Of a DNA stretch of 64,000 bases, positions 22,720 to 37,300 are shown one piece after another. Within the stretch, counting starts at the first letter, position 1, and each line of letters opens with the position of its first letter. Where the stretch lies: contig NC_092048.1 of the NCBI RefSeq assembly GCF_003086295.3, positions 66,816,841 to 66,880,840 of the forward strand, given 5' to 3'. The notes under the pieces were generated by a model, which was not told the origin of the DNA, ran no database searches, and was given only the letters and a program-made list of their open reading frames with translations. The position numbers were made by a program, and so were the translations under genes. Source of the DNA: Arachis hypogaea. Lineage: Eukaryota; Streptophyta; Magnoliopsida; Fabales; Fabaceae.

Positions 22720-25700
22720 TGCTATCCCGAGGAGGACACCTAAAGGCAAGCCTTATTGGCCTCATCTTCGGCAGGCTCCTCCCTGTATTTTTTTACGTTT
22801 TGCTGACCCTCGTTCTTTAAATGACGTTATCCTGAGGAGGAAACCTAAAGGCGAGCCGTAATGGCCTCATCTTCGGCAGGCTCTTACGGTTTTTTTTTCC
22901 AGTTTTTTTTTACGTTGTGCTGACCCTCGTTCTTTAAATGATGCTATTCCGAGGAGGACACCTAAAGGCGAGCCGTAATGGCCTCATCTTCGACAAGCTC
23001 ATCCGGTTTTTTTCCAGTTTTTTTACGTTGTTCTGACCCTCGTTCTTTAAATGACGCTATCCCGAGGAGGACACCTAAAGGCGAGCCGTAATGGCCTCAT
23101 CTTCGGCAGGCTTATCCGGTTTTTTTTTGTTTTTTTCTGGTTTTTTCTTTAACGTTATTCTGACCCTCGTTCTTTAAATGACGTTATCCCGAGGAGGACA
23201 CCTAAAGGTGAGCCGTAATGACCTCATCTTCGGCAGGCTCCTCCGGTTTTTTTTTTTGTTTTTTTTTTACGTTGTGCTTGCCCTCGTTCTTTAATGAGCT
23301 ATCCCGAGGAGGACACCTAAAGGCGAGCCGTAATGGCCTCATCTTCGGCAGCCTCCTCTGGTTTTGTTTTTACGTTGTTCTGACCCTCATTCTTTAAATG
23401 ACGCTATCCCGAGGAGGACACCTAAAGGCGAGCCGTAATGGCCTCATCTTCGCAGGCTCATCCAATTTCTTTTGGTGTCTTTTCCGGTTTTTTCTTTTAC
23501 ATTGTTCTGACCCTCGTTCTTTAAATGACGCTATCCCGAGGAGGACACCTAAAGGCAAGCCGTAATGGCCTCATCTTCGGCTGGCTCCTCTGTTTTTTTT
23601 TTCGGGTTTTTTTTTTAACGTTGTGCTTACCCTCGTTCTTTAAATGACGCTATCCTGAGGAGGACACCTAAAGGTGAGCCGTAATCGTCTCATCTTCAGC
23701 AGGCTCCTATGTTTTTTTTTTTTCCGATTTTTTCCTTTTTTTATACGTTATGCTGACCCTCGTTCTTTAAATGACGCTATCCCGAGGAGGATACCTTAAG
23801 CGAGCCGTAATGGCCTCATCTTCGGCAGGCTCATCTGGTTTTTTTTTTTTTCCGATTTTTTCTTTTACGTTGTTCTGACCCTCGTTCTTTAAATGACGCT
23901 ATCCGAGGAGGAACCTAAAGACGAGCCGTACTGGCCTCATCTTCTGCTGCCTCCTCATTTTTTTCAGGGTTTTTTTTTTACGTTGTGCTGACCCTCGTTC
24001 TTTAAATGACGCTATCCTGAGGTGAACACCTAAAGGCGAGCCGTAATCGCCTCATCTTCAGCGGCTCCTCCATTTTTTTCCGGTTTTTCCATTTTTTTTC
24101 TACGTTGTGTTGACCCTCGTTCATTAAATGACGCTATCCCGAGGAGGACACCTAAAGGCGAGCCGTAATGGCCTCATCTTTGGCAGGCTCCTCCGATTTT
24201 TTCTTTTTTACGTTGTGCTGACCCTAGTTCTTTACATGACGCTATCCGAGGGGGAGACCTAAAGGAGAGCCGTAATGACCTCATCTTCAGCAGGCTCCTC
24301 TTTTTTTCCTATTTTTTCCGTTTTTTTTTTTTCTTACGTTTGCTGACCCTCGTTCTTTAAGTGATGCTTTCCCCGAGGAGGACACCTAAAGGCGAGCCTT
24401 AATGGCTCATCTTCGGCAGGCTCTCTCCGGTATTTTTTTTACGTTGTGCTGACCCTCGTTCTTAAATGACGCTATCCCGAGGAGGAAACCTAAAGCCGAG
24501 CCGTAATGGCCTCATCTTCGGCAGGCTCTTCCGGTTTTTTTTTCCCAGTTTTTTTTTTATACGTTGTGCTGACCCTCGTTCTTTAAATGATGCTATCCCG
24601 ATGAGGAACCTAAAGGCGAGCCGTAATGGCCTCATCTTCGACAAGCTCCTCCGGTTTTTTTTCCAGTTTTTTTTTTACGTTGTTCTGACCCTCGTTCTTT
24701 AAATGACGTTATCCCGAGGAGGACACCTAAAGGCGAGCCGTAATGGCCTCATCTTCGGCAGGCTCATCCGGTTTTTTTTTGGTGTTTTTTCCGGTTTTTT
24801 TTTTTACGTTGTTCTGACCCTCGTTCTTTAAATGACGCTATCCCGAGGAGGACACCTAAAAGGCGAGCCGTAATGGCCTCATCTCCGGCTGGCTCCTCCG
24901 TTTTTTTTTTGGGTTTTTTTTTTTTTACGTTGTGCTGACCCTCGTTCTTTAAATGACGCTATCCTGAGGAGGACACGTAAAGGTGAGCCGTAATCGCCTC
25001 ATCTTCAGCAGGCTCCTATGTTTTTTTCTGATTTTTTTTTTTACGTTGTGCTGACCCTCGTTCTTTAAATGACGCTATCCCGAGGAGGATACCTAAAGCG
25101 AGCCGTAATGGCCTCATCTTCGGCAGGCTCTCCGGTTTTTTTTTTTTCCGGTTTTTTCTTTTATGTTGTTTGACCCTCGTTCTTTAAATGACGCTATCCG
25201 AGGAGGACACCTAAAGGCGAGCCGTAATGGCCTCATCTTCGGCTGGCTCCTCCATTTTTTTTCAGGTTTTTTTTTTTTAACGTTGTGCTGACCCTCGTTC
25301 TTTAAATGACGCTATCCTGAGGGGAACACCTAAAGGCGAGCCGTAATCGCCTCATCTTCAGCGGGCTCCTCCATTTTTTTCCGGTTTTTCCATTTTTTTT
25401 ACTACGTTGTGCTGACCCTCGTTCATTAAATGACGCTATCCCGAGGAGGACACCTAAAGGCGAGCCGTAATGGCCTCATCTTCGGCAGGCTCCTCCGTTT
25501 TTTTTTTTACGTTGTGCTGCCTCTTCTTTAATGACGCTATCCGAGGGGATACTAAAGGGAGCCGTAATGGCTATCTTCGCGGCTCCTCTTTTTTTTTTTT
25601 CGTTTTTTTCTTACGTTTTGCTGACCCTCGTTCTTTAAGTGATGCTATCCCGAGGAGGACACCTAAAGGCAGCCTTAATGGCCTCATCTTCGGCAGGCTC

Positions 25701-27340
25701 CTCCCTGTATTTTTTTTACGTTTTGCTGACCCTCGTTCTTAAATGACGTTATCCTGAGGAGGAACCTAAAGGCGAGCCGTAATGGCCTCATCTTCGGCAG
25801 GCTCTTACGGTTTTTTTTCCAGTTTTTTTTTACGTTGTGCTGACCCTCGTTCTTTAAATGAGCTATCCGAGGAGACACCTAAAGGCGAGCCGTAATGGCC
25901 TCATCTTCGACAGCTCATCCGGTTTTTTTTTCCAGTTTTTTTACGTTGTTCTGACCTCGTTCTTTAAATGACGCTATCCCGAGGAGGACACCTAAGGCGA
26001 GCCGTAATGGCCTCATCTTCGGCAGGCTTATCCGGTTTTTTTTTGTTTTTTTCTGGTTTTTTCTTTACGTTGTTCTGACCCTCGTTCTTAAATGACGTTA
26101 TCCCGAGGAGGACACCTAAAGGTGAGCCGTAATGACCTCATCTTCGGCAGGCTCCTCCGGTTTTTTTTTTTGTTTTTTTTTTTACGTTGTGCTGCCCTCG
26201 TTCTTTAATGACGCTATCCCGAGGAGGACACCTAAAGGCGAGCCGTAATGGCCTCATCTTCGGCAGCCTCCTCCGGTTTTTTTTTTTTACGTTGTCTGAC
26301 CCTCATTCTTTAAATGACGCTATCCGAGGAGGACACCTAAAGGCGAGCCGTAATGGCCTCATCTTCGGCAGGCTCATCCATTCTTTTGGTGTTTTTCCGG
26401 TTTTTTTTTACATTGTTCTGACCCTCGTTCTTTAAATGACGCTATCCGAGAGGACACCTAAAGGCAAGCCGTAATGGCCTCATCTTCGGCTGGCTCCTCT
26501 GTTTTTTTTTTCGGGTTTTTTTTTTAACGTTGTGCTTACCCTCGTTCTTTAAATGACGCTATCCTGAGGAGGACACCTAAAGGTGAGCCGTAATCGTCTC
26601 ATCTTCAGCAGGCTCCCTATGTTTTTTTTTTCCGATTTTTTCCTTTTTTATACGTTATGCTGACCCTCGTTCTTTAAATGACGCTATCCCGAGGAGGAAC
26701 CTAAAGGCGAGCCGTAATGGCCTCATCTTCGGCAGGCTCATCGGTTTTTTTTTTTTTTTCCGATTTTTTCTTTTACGTTGTCTGACCCTCGTTCTTTAAA
26801 TGACGCTATCCCGAGGAGGACACCTAAAGGCGAGCCGTATGGCCTCATCTTCGCTGGCTCCTCCATTTTTTTTCGGTTTTTTTTTTAACGTTGTGCTGAC
26901 CCTCGTTCTTTAAATGACGCTATCCTGAGGGTGAACACCTAAAGGCGAGCCGTAATCGCCTCATCTTCAGCGGCTCCTCCATTTTTTTCCGGTTTTTTCC
27001 ATTTTTTATACGTTGTGTGACCTCGTTCATTAAATGACGCTATCCGAGGAGGAACTAAAGGGAGCCGTAATGGCCTCATCTTGGCAGGCCCTCCGATTTT
27101 CTTTTTACGTTGTGCTGACCCTGTTCTTTACATGACGCTATCCGAGGGGGAGACCTAAAGGAGAGCCGTAATGCCTCATCTTCGCAGGCTCCTCTTTTTT
27201 TTTTCCTTTTTTTTTCCGTTTGCTGACCTCGTTCTTTAATGATGCTTTCCCGAGGAGGACACCTAAAGGCGAGCTAATGGCTCTTCGCGGCTCCCCGGTT
27301 TTTTACGTGTGCTGACCCTCGTTCTAAATGACGCTATCCC
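22720..27340 (+). repeat. Segmental duplication, ~2.9 kb offset, right copy degraded by indels
   Basis: Private variants of 22.7-24.5 kb recur at 25.6-27.3 kb in the same order. Examples are 'ctccctgtattttttt' (22.77 and 25.70 kb), the short 'ttctttggtg'-type linker (23.46 and 26.38 kb), 'ggctggctcctctg' (23.58 and 26.48 kb) and 'taatcgtctcatc' (cgtctc at 23686 and 26595, offset 2909). The left copy is mostly clean; the right copy has many one-base losses. Confidence 0.7.
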
Positions 27341-30300
27341 CGAGGAGGAAACCTAAAGCGAGCCGTAATGGCCTCATCTTCGGCAGGCTTCCCGGTTTTT
27401 TTTTAGTTTTTTTTACGTTGTGCTGACCTCGTTCTTTAAATGAGCTATCCCGAGGAATAACACCTAAGGCGAGCCCGGTAATGGCCTCGTCTTGACCAAG
27501 CTCGGTTCCTATCTTTCGCAGGCTCTTCCGGTTTTTTTCTGATTTTTTTTTTTACGTTGTTCTGACCCACGTTTCTTTAAATGACGCTATCCCGAGGGAT
27601 ACCTACCAGGAGAGTCGTAATGGCGCTCATCTTCCGCGGTCCTTTTTTTTTTCCGATTTTTTCCGTTTTTTTTACGTTGTGCTGACCCTCATTCTTTTAA
27701 ATGATGCATCCCGATGAGACACCTAAAAGGCGAGCCGTAATGCGGCCTCATCTTCGCAGGCTCCTCATTTTTGTTCGTATTTTTTTCCTACTGTTGTTGC
27801 TTGCCTCCGTTATCTTAAATGACGCTAACCGGAGGACAACCTAAATGCGAGCCGTAAATGGCCTCATCTTTGCAGGTCTTCCCGGTTTTTTTCCAGTTTT
27901 TTTTTTACGTTGTGCTGAACCCTCCTTCCTTAATGACGCTATACACCGAGGAGGATACCTAAGGCGAGCCGTAATGGCTCATCTTCGGCAGCTCATACCC
28001 GGTTCTTTTTTTTACGTTTTTTTTTTCCGGTTTTTTTAACCTGTTCTGACCCTCGTTCTTAAATGACGCTATCCGGATGGACACAAAGGCGAGCGTAATG
28101 CCTCATCTTCGCGGCTTCCTTTTTTTTTTTTTCCGTTTTTTTTCTTACGTTGTGCTGACCCTCGTTCATTAAATGACGCTATCCCGAGGAGGAACCATAA
28201 AGGCGAGCCGTAATGGCCTCATCTTCGGCGGGCTCCTCCATTTTTTTTTCTGGTTTTTTTTTTTAACGTTGTGCTGACCCTCGTTCTTTAATGAACGCTA
28301 TCCGAGAGGACACCTAAAAGGCGAGCCGTAATGGCCTCATCTTCCAGCAGGCTCCTCCTTTTTTTTTTTTTTTCCATTTTTTTTTACGTTGTGTTGACCC
28401 TCGTTCTTTAAATGATGCTATCCCGAGGAGGAACACCTAAAGGCGAGCAGTAATGGCCTCATCTTCGGCAGGCTCCCGTTTTTTTTTCCGTTTTTTTTTT
28501 TTTTTAGTGCTGCACCCTCGTTCTTTAAATGCGCTACCCGAGGAGGCATCCTAAAAGGCGAGCCCGTAATGGCCTCATCTTCAGCAGGTCCCTCATTTTT
28601 TTCTTTTTTTTTTTTTTTTACGTTTGCCTGACCCTCGTTCTTAATGACGCTATCCCTGAGGAGGACACCTAAAGGCGAGCCGTAATGGCCTCATCTTCAG
28701 CAGGGCTCCTCCGATTTTTTTTTTACGTTTCTGACCCTCGTTCTTTAAATGACGCTATCCCGAGGGATACCTAAAGGAGACCGTATGCCTCATCTTCAGC
28801 AGGCTCTTTTTTTTTTCCTATTTTTTCGTTTTTACGTTGTGCTGACCCTCGTTCTTAAATGATGCTATCCGAGGAGGACACCTAAAGGCGAGCCGTAATG
28901 GCCTCATCTTCGCAAGCTCTCCGTTTTTTTTCCAGTTTTTTTTACGTTGTGCTTGACCCTCGTTCTTTAATGACGCTATCCGAGGGACACCTAAAGGCGA
29001 GCCGTAATGCCTCATCTTCGCAGGCTCCTCTTTTTTTCTATTTTTTTCTGTTTTTTTTTACGTTGTGCTGACCCTCGTTCTTTAAATGACGCTATCCCGA
29101 GGAGGACACCTAAAGGCGAGCCGTAATGGCCTCATCTTTCAGGTCAGGCTCCTCCATTTTTTTTTCGATTTTTTTTCCATTTTTTTACGTTGTGCTGACC
29201 CTCGTTCTTTTAAATGACAGCTATCCCGAGGAGGACACGTAAAGGCGAGCCGTAATGGCCTCATCTTCGCAGGCCTCTTGTTTTTTTTTTTTTTCTCCGA
29301 TTTTTTCCGTCTGCGGGTTTTTCACTACGTTTCATGCTTGCCCTCGTTCTTTAAATGATGCTATCCCGAGGAGGACACCTAAAACAGGCGAGCCGTAATG
29401 CCTCATCTTCGGCAGGCTCCCTCCGGTTTTTTTTTTCTGTTTTTTTTTTTCTTCGTTTGTTGCTGACCCTCGTTCTTTAAATGACGCTATCACCGAGGAA
29501 GGACACCTAAAGGCGAGCCGGTAATGGCCTCATCTTGCAGGTATCCTTTCGTTTTTTTTTTTCCGAGTTTTTTTTTACGTTGTGCTGACGCCTCGTTCTT
29601 TAAATGACGCTATCTCCGAGGAGGACTACCTAAAGGCAAGCCGTAATGGCCTCATCTTCGGCAGGCTCCTCCTGGTTTTTTTTTCGGGGTTTTTTTTTAA
29701 CGTTGTGCTACTCGTTCTTTAATGACGCTATCCGAGGGGACACCTAAGGAGCGTAATGCTCATCTTCGCGCTCCATTTTTTTTCCGGTTTTTTCCTTTTT
29801 TTTTATCGTTGTGCTGACCCTCGTTCTTTAAATGACGCTATCCGAGGAGACACCTAAAGGCGAGCCGTAATGGCCTCATCTTCAGCGGGCTCTCGGTTTT
29901 TTTTCCGATTTTTTTTACGTGTGCTGACCCTCGTTCTTTAATGACGCTATCCCGAGGAGGCACCTAAAGGCGAGCCGTATGCCATCTCCCTGTTCCTCCA
30001 TTTTTTTTTTTTTTTTTTTACGTTGTGCTGACCTCGTTCTTTAAATGAGCTATCTGAGGGAACACCTAAGCGGCCGTAATGCCTCATCTCCGGCCCCTCC
30101 ATTTTTTTTCCGGTTTTTTTTTTTTTTTTACGTTTGTGACCCTCGTTCATTAAATGACGCTATCCCGAGGAGGACACCTAAAGGCGAGCCGTAATGGCCT
30201 CATCTTTGGCGGCTCCTCCGATTTTTCTTTTTTTACGTTTGCTGACCCTAGTTCTTTACATGACGCTATCCGAGGGGAGAACCTAAAGGAGAGCCGTAAT
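25500..30300 (+). repeat. Satellite stretch with dense one-base indels
   Basis: The monomers are recognisable but carry scattered single-base deletions ('atgacgctatccgaggggat', 'gccgtaatggctatcttcgcgg') and, at about 27.4-29.7 kb, insertions ('gagcccggtaatgg', 'cacgtttctttaaatg', 'gaggactacc', 'gtgctgacgcctcg'). Substitutions do not rise in step. This is the error pattern of raw or thinly covered long reads, not of aged DNA. A milder example lies at 33.7-35.3 kb. Monomer types here should not be taken literally. Confidence 0.75.
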
Positions 30301-33300
30301 GCCTCATCTTCAGCAGGCTCCTCTTTTTTTCCTATTTTTTTCCGTTTTTTTTTTTACGTTTGCTGACCCTCGTTCTTTAAATGATGCTTCCCGAGGAGGA
30401 CACCTAAGGCGAGCCGTAATGGCCTCATCTTCGGCAGGCTCCTCCCGGTTTTTTTTACGTTGTGCTGACCCTCGTTCTTTAAATGACGCTATCCCGAGGA
30501 GGAACCTAAAGGCGAGCCGTAATGGCCTCATCTTCGCAGGCTCTTCCCGGTTTTTTTTCCGTTTTTTTTTACGTTGTGCTGACCCTCGTTCTTTAAATGA
30601 TGCTATCCCGATGAGGACACCTAAGGCGAGCCGTAATGGCCTCATCTTCGGCAGCTCCTCCGGTTTTTTTTCCAGTTTTTTTACGTTGTTCTGACCCTCG
30701 TCTTTAAATGACGTATCCCGAGGAGGACACCTAAAGGCGAGCCGTAATGGCCTCATCTTCGGCAGGCTCATCCGGTTTTTTTTGGTTTTTTTCCGGTTTT
30801 TTTCTTTTAACGTTGTTCTGACCCTCGTTCTTTAAATGACGCTATCCCGAGGAGGACACCTAAAGGCGAGCCGTAATGGCCTCATCTTCGCGGCTCCTCG
30901 TTTTTTTTTTTTTTTTTTTTTTAACGTGTGCTACCCTCGTTCTTTAAATGACGCTATCCTGAGGAGGACACTAAAGGAGCCGTAATGCCTCATCTTCAGC
31001 AGGCTCATGTTTTTTTCTCGATTTTTTCCTTTTTTTTTACGTTTGCTGACCCTCGTTCTTTAAATGACGCTATCCCGAGGAGGATACCTAAAGCGAGCCG
31101 TAATGGCCTCATCTTCGGCAGGCTCATCCTTTTTTTTTTTCCGGTTTTTTCTTTATGTTGTTTGACCCTCGTTCTTTAAATGACGCTATCCGAGGAGGAC
31201 ACCTAAAGGCGAGCCGTAATGCTCATCTTCGGCTGCTCTCCTTTTTTTCCGTTTTTTTTTAACGTTGTGCTGACCCTCGTTCTTTAAATGACGCTATCCT
31301 GAGGTGAACACCTAAAGGCGAGCCGTAATCGCCTCATCTTCAGCGGGCTCCTCCATTTTTTTTCCGGTTTTTCCATTTTTTTACTACGTTGTGTGACCCT
31401 CGTTCATTAAATGACGCTATCCCGAGGAGGACACCTAAAGGCGAGCCGTAATGGCCTCATCTTCGGCAGGCTCCTCCATTTTTTTTTACGTTGTGCTGAC
31501 CCTCGTTCTTTACATGACGCTATCCGAGGGGATACCTAAAGGAGAGCCGTAATGGCCTCATCTTCAGAGGCTCCTCTTTTTTTCCATTTTTTTCCGTTTT
31601 TTTCTACGTTTTGCTGACCCTCGTTCTTTAAGTGATGCTATCCCGAGGAGGACACCTAAAGGCGAGCCTTAATGGCCTCATCTTCGGCAGGCTCCTCCGT
31701 TTTTTTTTACGTGTGCTGACCCTCATTCTTTAATGACGCTATCCGAGGGGAATACCTAAAGGAGAGCCGTAATGCCTCATCTTCGTCAGGCTCCTCTTTT
31801 TCCTATTTTTTCCGTTTTTTTTCTTACGTTGTGCTGACCCTCGTTCTTTAAATGATGCTATCTCCGAGGAGGACACCTAAAGGCGAGCCGTAATGGCCTC
31901 ATCTTCGACAAGCTCCTCCGGTTTTTTTCCAGTTTTTTTTACGTTGTTCTGACCCTCGTTCTTTAAATGACGTTATCCGAGGAGGACACCTAAAGGCGAG
32001 CCGTAATGGCCTCATCTTCGGCAGGCTCATCCGGTTTTTTTTGGTGTTTTTTTCCGGTTTTTCTTTTACGTTGTTCTGACCCTCGTTCTTTAAATGACGC
32101 TATCCCGAGGAGGACACCTAAAGGCGAGCCGTAATGGCCTCATCTTCGGCTGCTCCTCCGTTTTTTTTTTTTGGGTTTTTTTTTTTAACGTTGTGCTTAC
32201 CCTCGTTCTTAAATGACGCTATCCTGAGGAGGACACGTAAAGGTGAGCCGTAATCGGCCTCATCTTCAGCAGGCTCCTATGTTTTTTTCTCCGATTTTTC
32301 CTTCTTTTATACGTTATGCTGACCCTCGTTCTTTAAATGACGCTATCCCGAGGAGGATACCTTAAAGCGAGCCGTAATGGCCTCATCTTCGGCAGGCTCA
32401 TCCGGTTTTTTTTTTCTGGTTTTTTCTTTTATGTTATTTTGACCCTCGTTCTTTAAATGACGCTATCCGAGGAGGACACCTAAAGGCGAGCCGTAATGGC
32501 CTCATCTTCGGCTGGCTCCTCCGTTTTTTTTTCAGCGTTTTTTTTTTTAACGTTGTGCTGACCCTCGTTCTTTAAATGACGCTATCCTGAGGTGAACACC
32601 TAAAGGCGAGCCTTAATCGCCTCATCTTCAGCGGGCTCCTCCATTTTTTTCCGGTTTTTCCATTTTTTTTACTACGTTGTGTTGACCCTCGTTCATTAAA
32701 TGACGCTATCCCGAGGAGGACACCTAAAGGCGAGCCGTAATGGCCTCATCTTCGGCAGGCTCCTCCGATTTTTTTTTTACGTTGTGCTGACCCTCGTTCT
32801 TTACATGACGCTATCCGAGCGGGATACCTAAAGGAGAGCCGTAATGGCCTCATCTTCAGTAGGCTCCTCTTTTTTTCCTATTTTTTCCGTTTTTTTTCTA
32901 CGTTTTGCTGACCCTCGTTCTTTAAGTGATGCTATCCCGAGGAGACACCTAAAGGCGAGCCTTAATGGCCTCATCTTCGGCAGGCTCCTCCGTTTTTTTT
33001 ACGTTGTGCTGATCCCTCATTCTTTACATGACGCTATCCCGAGGGGATACCTAAAGGAGAGCCGTAATGGCCTCATCTTCAGTAGGCTCCTTTTTTTTCC
33101 GATTTTTCTGTATTTTTTTTTTTTTTTTTACGTTTTGCTGACCCTCGTTCTTTAAGTGATGCTATCCGAGGAGGTCACCTAAAGGCGAGCCTTAATGGCC
33201 TCATCTTCAGCAGGCTCCTCCCGGTTTTTTTTTTACGTTGTGCTGACCCTGGTTCTTTAAATGACGCTATCCCGAGGAGGACACCTAAAGGCGAGCCGTA

Positions 33301-33787
33301 ATGACCTCATCTTCAGCAGGCTCCTATGTTTTTTTTCTGATTTTTTCCTTTTTTTTACGTTATGCTGACCCTCGTTCTTTAAATGACGCTATCCGAGGAG
33401 GATACCTTAAGGCGAGCCGTAATGGCCTCATCTTCGGCAGGCTCATCCGTTTTTTTTTTTGGTTTTTCCAGTTTTTCTTTTACGTTGTTCTGACCCTCGT
33501 TCTTAAATGACGCTATCCCGAGGAGGACACCTAAAGGCGAGCCGTAATGGCCTCATCTTCGCAGCCCTCTCCAGTTTTTTTTTTTTTTTACGTTGTTCTG
33601 ACCCTCGTTCTTTAAATGATGCTATCCCGAGGAGGACACCTAAAGGCGAGCCGTAATGGCCTCATCTTCGGCAGGCTCCTCCGTTTTTTTTTTACGTTGT
33701 GCTGACCCTCATTCTTTAATGACGCTATCCCGAGGGGAACCTAAAGGCGAGCCGTAATGGCCTCATCTTCAGCAGGCTCCTTTTTCC

Positions 33788-33830
<43 letters not shown>

Positions 33831-35359
33831 GTTTTGCTGACCCTCGTTCTTTAAGTGATGCATCCCGAGGAGTCACCTAAAGGCGAGCCTTAATGGCCTC
33901 ATCTTCGCAGGCTCCTCCGATTTTTTTTTTTACGTTTTGACCCTGTTCTTAAATGACCTATCCCGAGAGGACACAAAGCGAGCCGTAATGACCTCATCTT
34001 CGGCAGCTCTCCGGTTTTTTTTTTTTTTTTTTACGTTGGCTTTCCTCGTTCTTAATGACGCTATCCCGAGGAGGACACCGAAAGTCGGCGTATGGCCTCA
34101 TCTTCGACGCCACCTCTGGTTTTTTTTTACGTTGTTCTGACCTTCGTTCTTTAAATGACGCTATCCGTGGAGGACACCTAAAGGCGAGCCGTAATGGCCT
34201 CATCTTCGGCAGGCTCATCGTTTTTTTTTTGGTTTTTTTCCGGTTTTTTCTATTACGTTTTCTGACCTCGTTCTTAAATGACACTATCCCGAGGAGGACA
34301 CCTAAAGGCGAGCCGTAATGGCCTCATCTTCGACAAGCTCCTCCGGTTTTTTTCCAGTTTTTTTACGTTGTTCTGAACCCTCGTTCTTTAAATGACGTTA
34401 TCCCGAGGAGGACACCTAAAGGCGAGCCGTAATGGCCTCATCTTCGGCAGGCTCATCCGGTTTTTTTTTGTGTTTTTTTCCGGTTTTTTCTTTTACGTTT
34501 TCTGACCCTCGTTCTTTAAATGACGCTATCCCGAGGAGGACACCTAAAGGCGAGCCGTAATGGCCTCATCTTCGGCTGGCTCCTCCGTTTTTTTTTTTGG
34601 TTTTTTTTTTAACGTTGTGCTTACCCTCGTTCTTTAAATGACGCTATCCTGAGGAGGACACGTAAAGGTGAGCCGTAATCGCCTCATCTTCAGCAGGCTC
34701 CTATGTTTTTTTCTCCGATTTTTTCCTTCTTTTTAATACGTTATGCTGACCCTCGTTCTTTAAATGACGCTATCCCGAGGAGGATACCTTAAAGCGAGCC
34801 GTAATGGCTCATCTTCGCAGGCTCATCCGGTTTTTTTTTTTCTGGTTTTTTCTTTATGTTGTTTTGACCCTCGTTCTTAAATGACGCTATCCCGAGGAGA
34901 CACCTAAAGGCGAGCCGTAAGGCCTCATCTTCGGCTGCTCCTCCGTTTTTTTTTCAGGTTTTTTTTTTAACGTTGTGCTGACCCTCGTTCTTTAAATGAC
35001 GCTATCCTGAGGTAACACCTAAAGGCGAGCCGTAATCGCCTCATCTTCAGCGGGCTCCTCCATTTTTCCGTTTTCCATTTTTTAACGTGTTTGACCCTGT
35101 TATTAAATGACGCATCCGAGAGGACACCTAAAGGCGAGCCGATGCTCATCTTCGCAGGTCCTCCGATTTTTTTTTACGTGTGCTAACCCCGTTCTTTACA
35201 TGACGCATCCCGAGCGGATACCAAAGAGCCGTATGGCCTATCTCTTAGGCTCTCTTTTTTTCCTATTTTTTCCGTTTTTTCTTACGTTTTTACCCTCGTT
35301 CTTTAAGTGATCTATCCCGAGGAGGACACCTAAAGGCGAGCCTTAATGGCCTCATCTTC

Positions 35360-35489
35360 GGCAGGCTCCTCCGTTTTTTTACGTTGTGCTGACCCTCATT
35401 CTTTACATGACGCTATCCCGAGGGGGATACCTAAAGGAGAGCCGTAATGGCCTCATCTTCAGCAGGCTCCTTTTTTTTCCGATTTTTTC

Positions 35490-35523
<34 letters not shown>

Positions 35524-37300
35524 GTTTTGCTGACCCTCGTTCTTTAAGTGATGCTATCCCGAGGAGGTCACCTAAAGGCGAGCCTTAATGGCCTCATCTT
35601 CAGCAGGCTTCTCCCGGTTTTTTTTTTTACGTTGTGCTGACCCTGGTTCTTTAAATGACGCTATCCCGAGGAGGACACCTAAAGGCGAGCCGTAATGACC
35701 TCATCTTCGGCAGGCTCCTCCGGTTTTTTTTTTGGATTTTTTTACGTTGTGCTTGTCCTCGTTCTTTAATGACGCTATCCCGAGGAGGACACCGAAAGTC
35801 GGGCCGTATGGCCTCATCTTCGACAGCCACCTCTGGTTTTTTTTTTACGTTGTTCTGACCTTCGTTCTTTAAATGACACTATCCCGTGGAGGACACTAAG
35901 GCGAGCCGTAATGGCCTCATCTTCGGCAGGCTCATCCGGTTTTTTTTTGGTGTTTTTTTCCGGTTTTTTCTATTACGTTGTTCTGACCCTCGTTCTTTAA
36001 ATGACGCTATCCCGAGGAGGACACCTAAAGGCGAGCCGTAATGGCCTCATCTTCGGCTGGCTCCTCCGTTTTTTTTTTCGGTTTTTTTTTTAACATTGTG
36101 CTTACCCTCATTCTTTAAATGACGCTATCCTGAGGAGGACACTTAAAGGTGAGCCGTAATCGCCTCATTCTTCAGCAGGCTCCTATGTTTTTTTTCTGAT
36201 TTTTTCCTTTTTTTATACGTTATGCTGACCCTCGTTCTTTAAATGACGCTATCCCCGAGGAGGATACCTTAAGGCGAGCCGTAATGGCCTCATCTTCGGC
36301 AGGCTCATCCGTTTTTTTTTTTGTTTTTTTTCCAGTTTTTTCTTTTACGTTGTTCTGACCCTCGTTCTTTAATGACGCTATCCCGAGGAGGACACCTAAA
36401 GGCGAGCCGTAATGGCCTCATCTTCGGCAGCCTCCTCCAGTTTTTTTTACGTTGTTCTGACCCTCGTTCTTTAAATGATGCTATCCCGAGGAGGACACCT
36501 AAAGGCGAGCCGTAATGACCTCATCTTCGCAGGCTCCTCCGTTTTTTTTTTACGTTGTGCTGACCCTCATTCTTTACATGACGCTATCCCGAGGGGGATA
36601 CCTAAAGGAGAGCCGTAATGGCCTCATCTTCAGCAGGCTCCTTTTTTTTCCGATTTTTCTGTTTTTTTTTTTTTTTTTTTTTTTACATTTTGCTGACCCT
36701 CGTTCTTTAAGTGATGCTATCCCGAGGAGGTCACCTAAAGGCGAGCCTTAATGGCCTCATCTTCGGCAGGCTCCTCCCGATTTTTTTTTTACGTTGTGCT
36801 GACCCTGGTTCTTTAATGACCTATCCCGAGAGGACACCTAAAGGCGAGCCGTAATGACCTCATCTTCGGCAGGCTCCTCCGGTTTTTTTTTTTGGATTTT
36901 TTTTACGTTGTGCTGTCCTCGTTCTTTAATGACGCTATCCCGAGGAGACACCGAGAGTCGGCCGTATGGCCTCATCTTCGACAGCCACCTCTGGTTTTTT
37001 TTTTTACGTTGTTCTGACCTTCGTTCTTTAAATGACGCTATCCCGTGGAGGACACCTAAAGGCGAGCCGTAATGGCCTCATCTTCGGCAGGCTCATCCGG
37101 TTTTTTTTTGTTTTTTTTTTCCGGTTTTTTCTATTACGTTGTTCTGACCCTCGTTCTTTAAATGACGCTATCCCGAGGAGGACACCTAAAGGCGAGCGGT
37201 AATGGCCTCATCTTCGGCTGGCTCCTCCGTTTTTTTTTTCGGTTTTTTTTTAACATTGTGCTTACCCTCATTCTTTAAATGACGCTATCCTGAGGAGGAC
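35360..37300 (+). repeat. 10-monomer higher-order repeat, first sub-array (two copies)
   Basis: The marker monomer with 'accgaaagtcgggccgtatgg' occurs at 35798 and, slightly altered, at 36957, a step of 1159 bp. The monomers between follow the order seen in the larger sub-array at 40.2-47.7 kb. A worn copy of the marker lies at about 34085. The second copy has several one-base losses near 36.8-37.0 kb. Confidence 0.75.
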
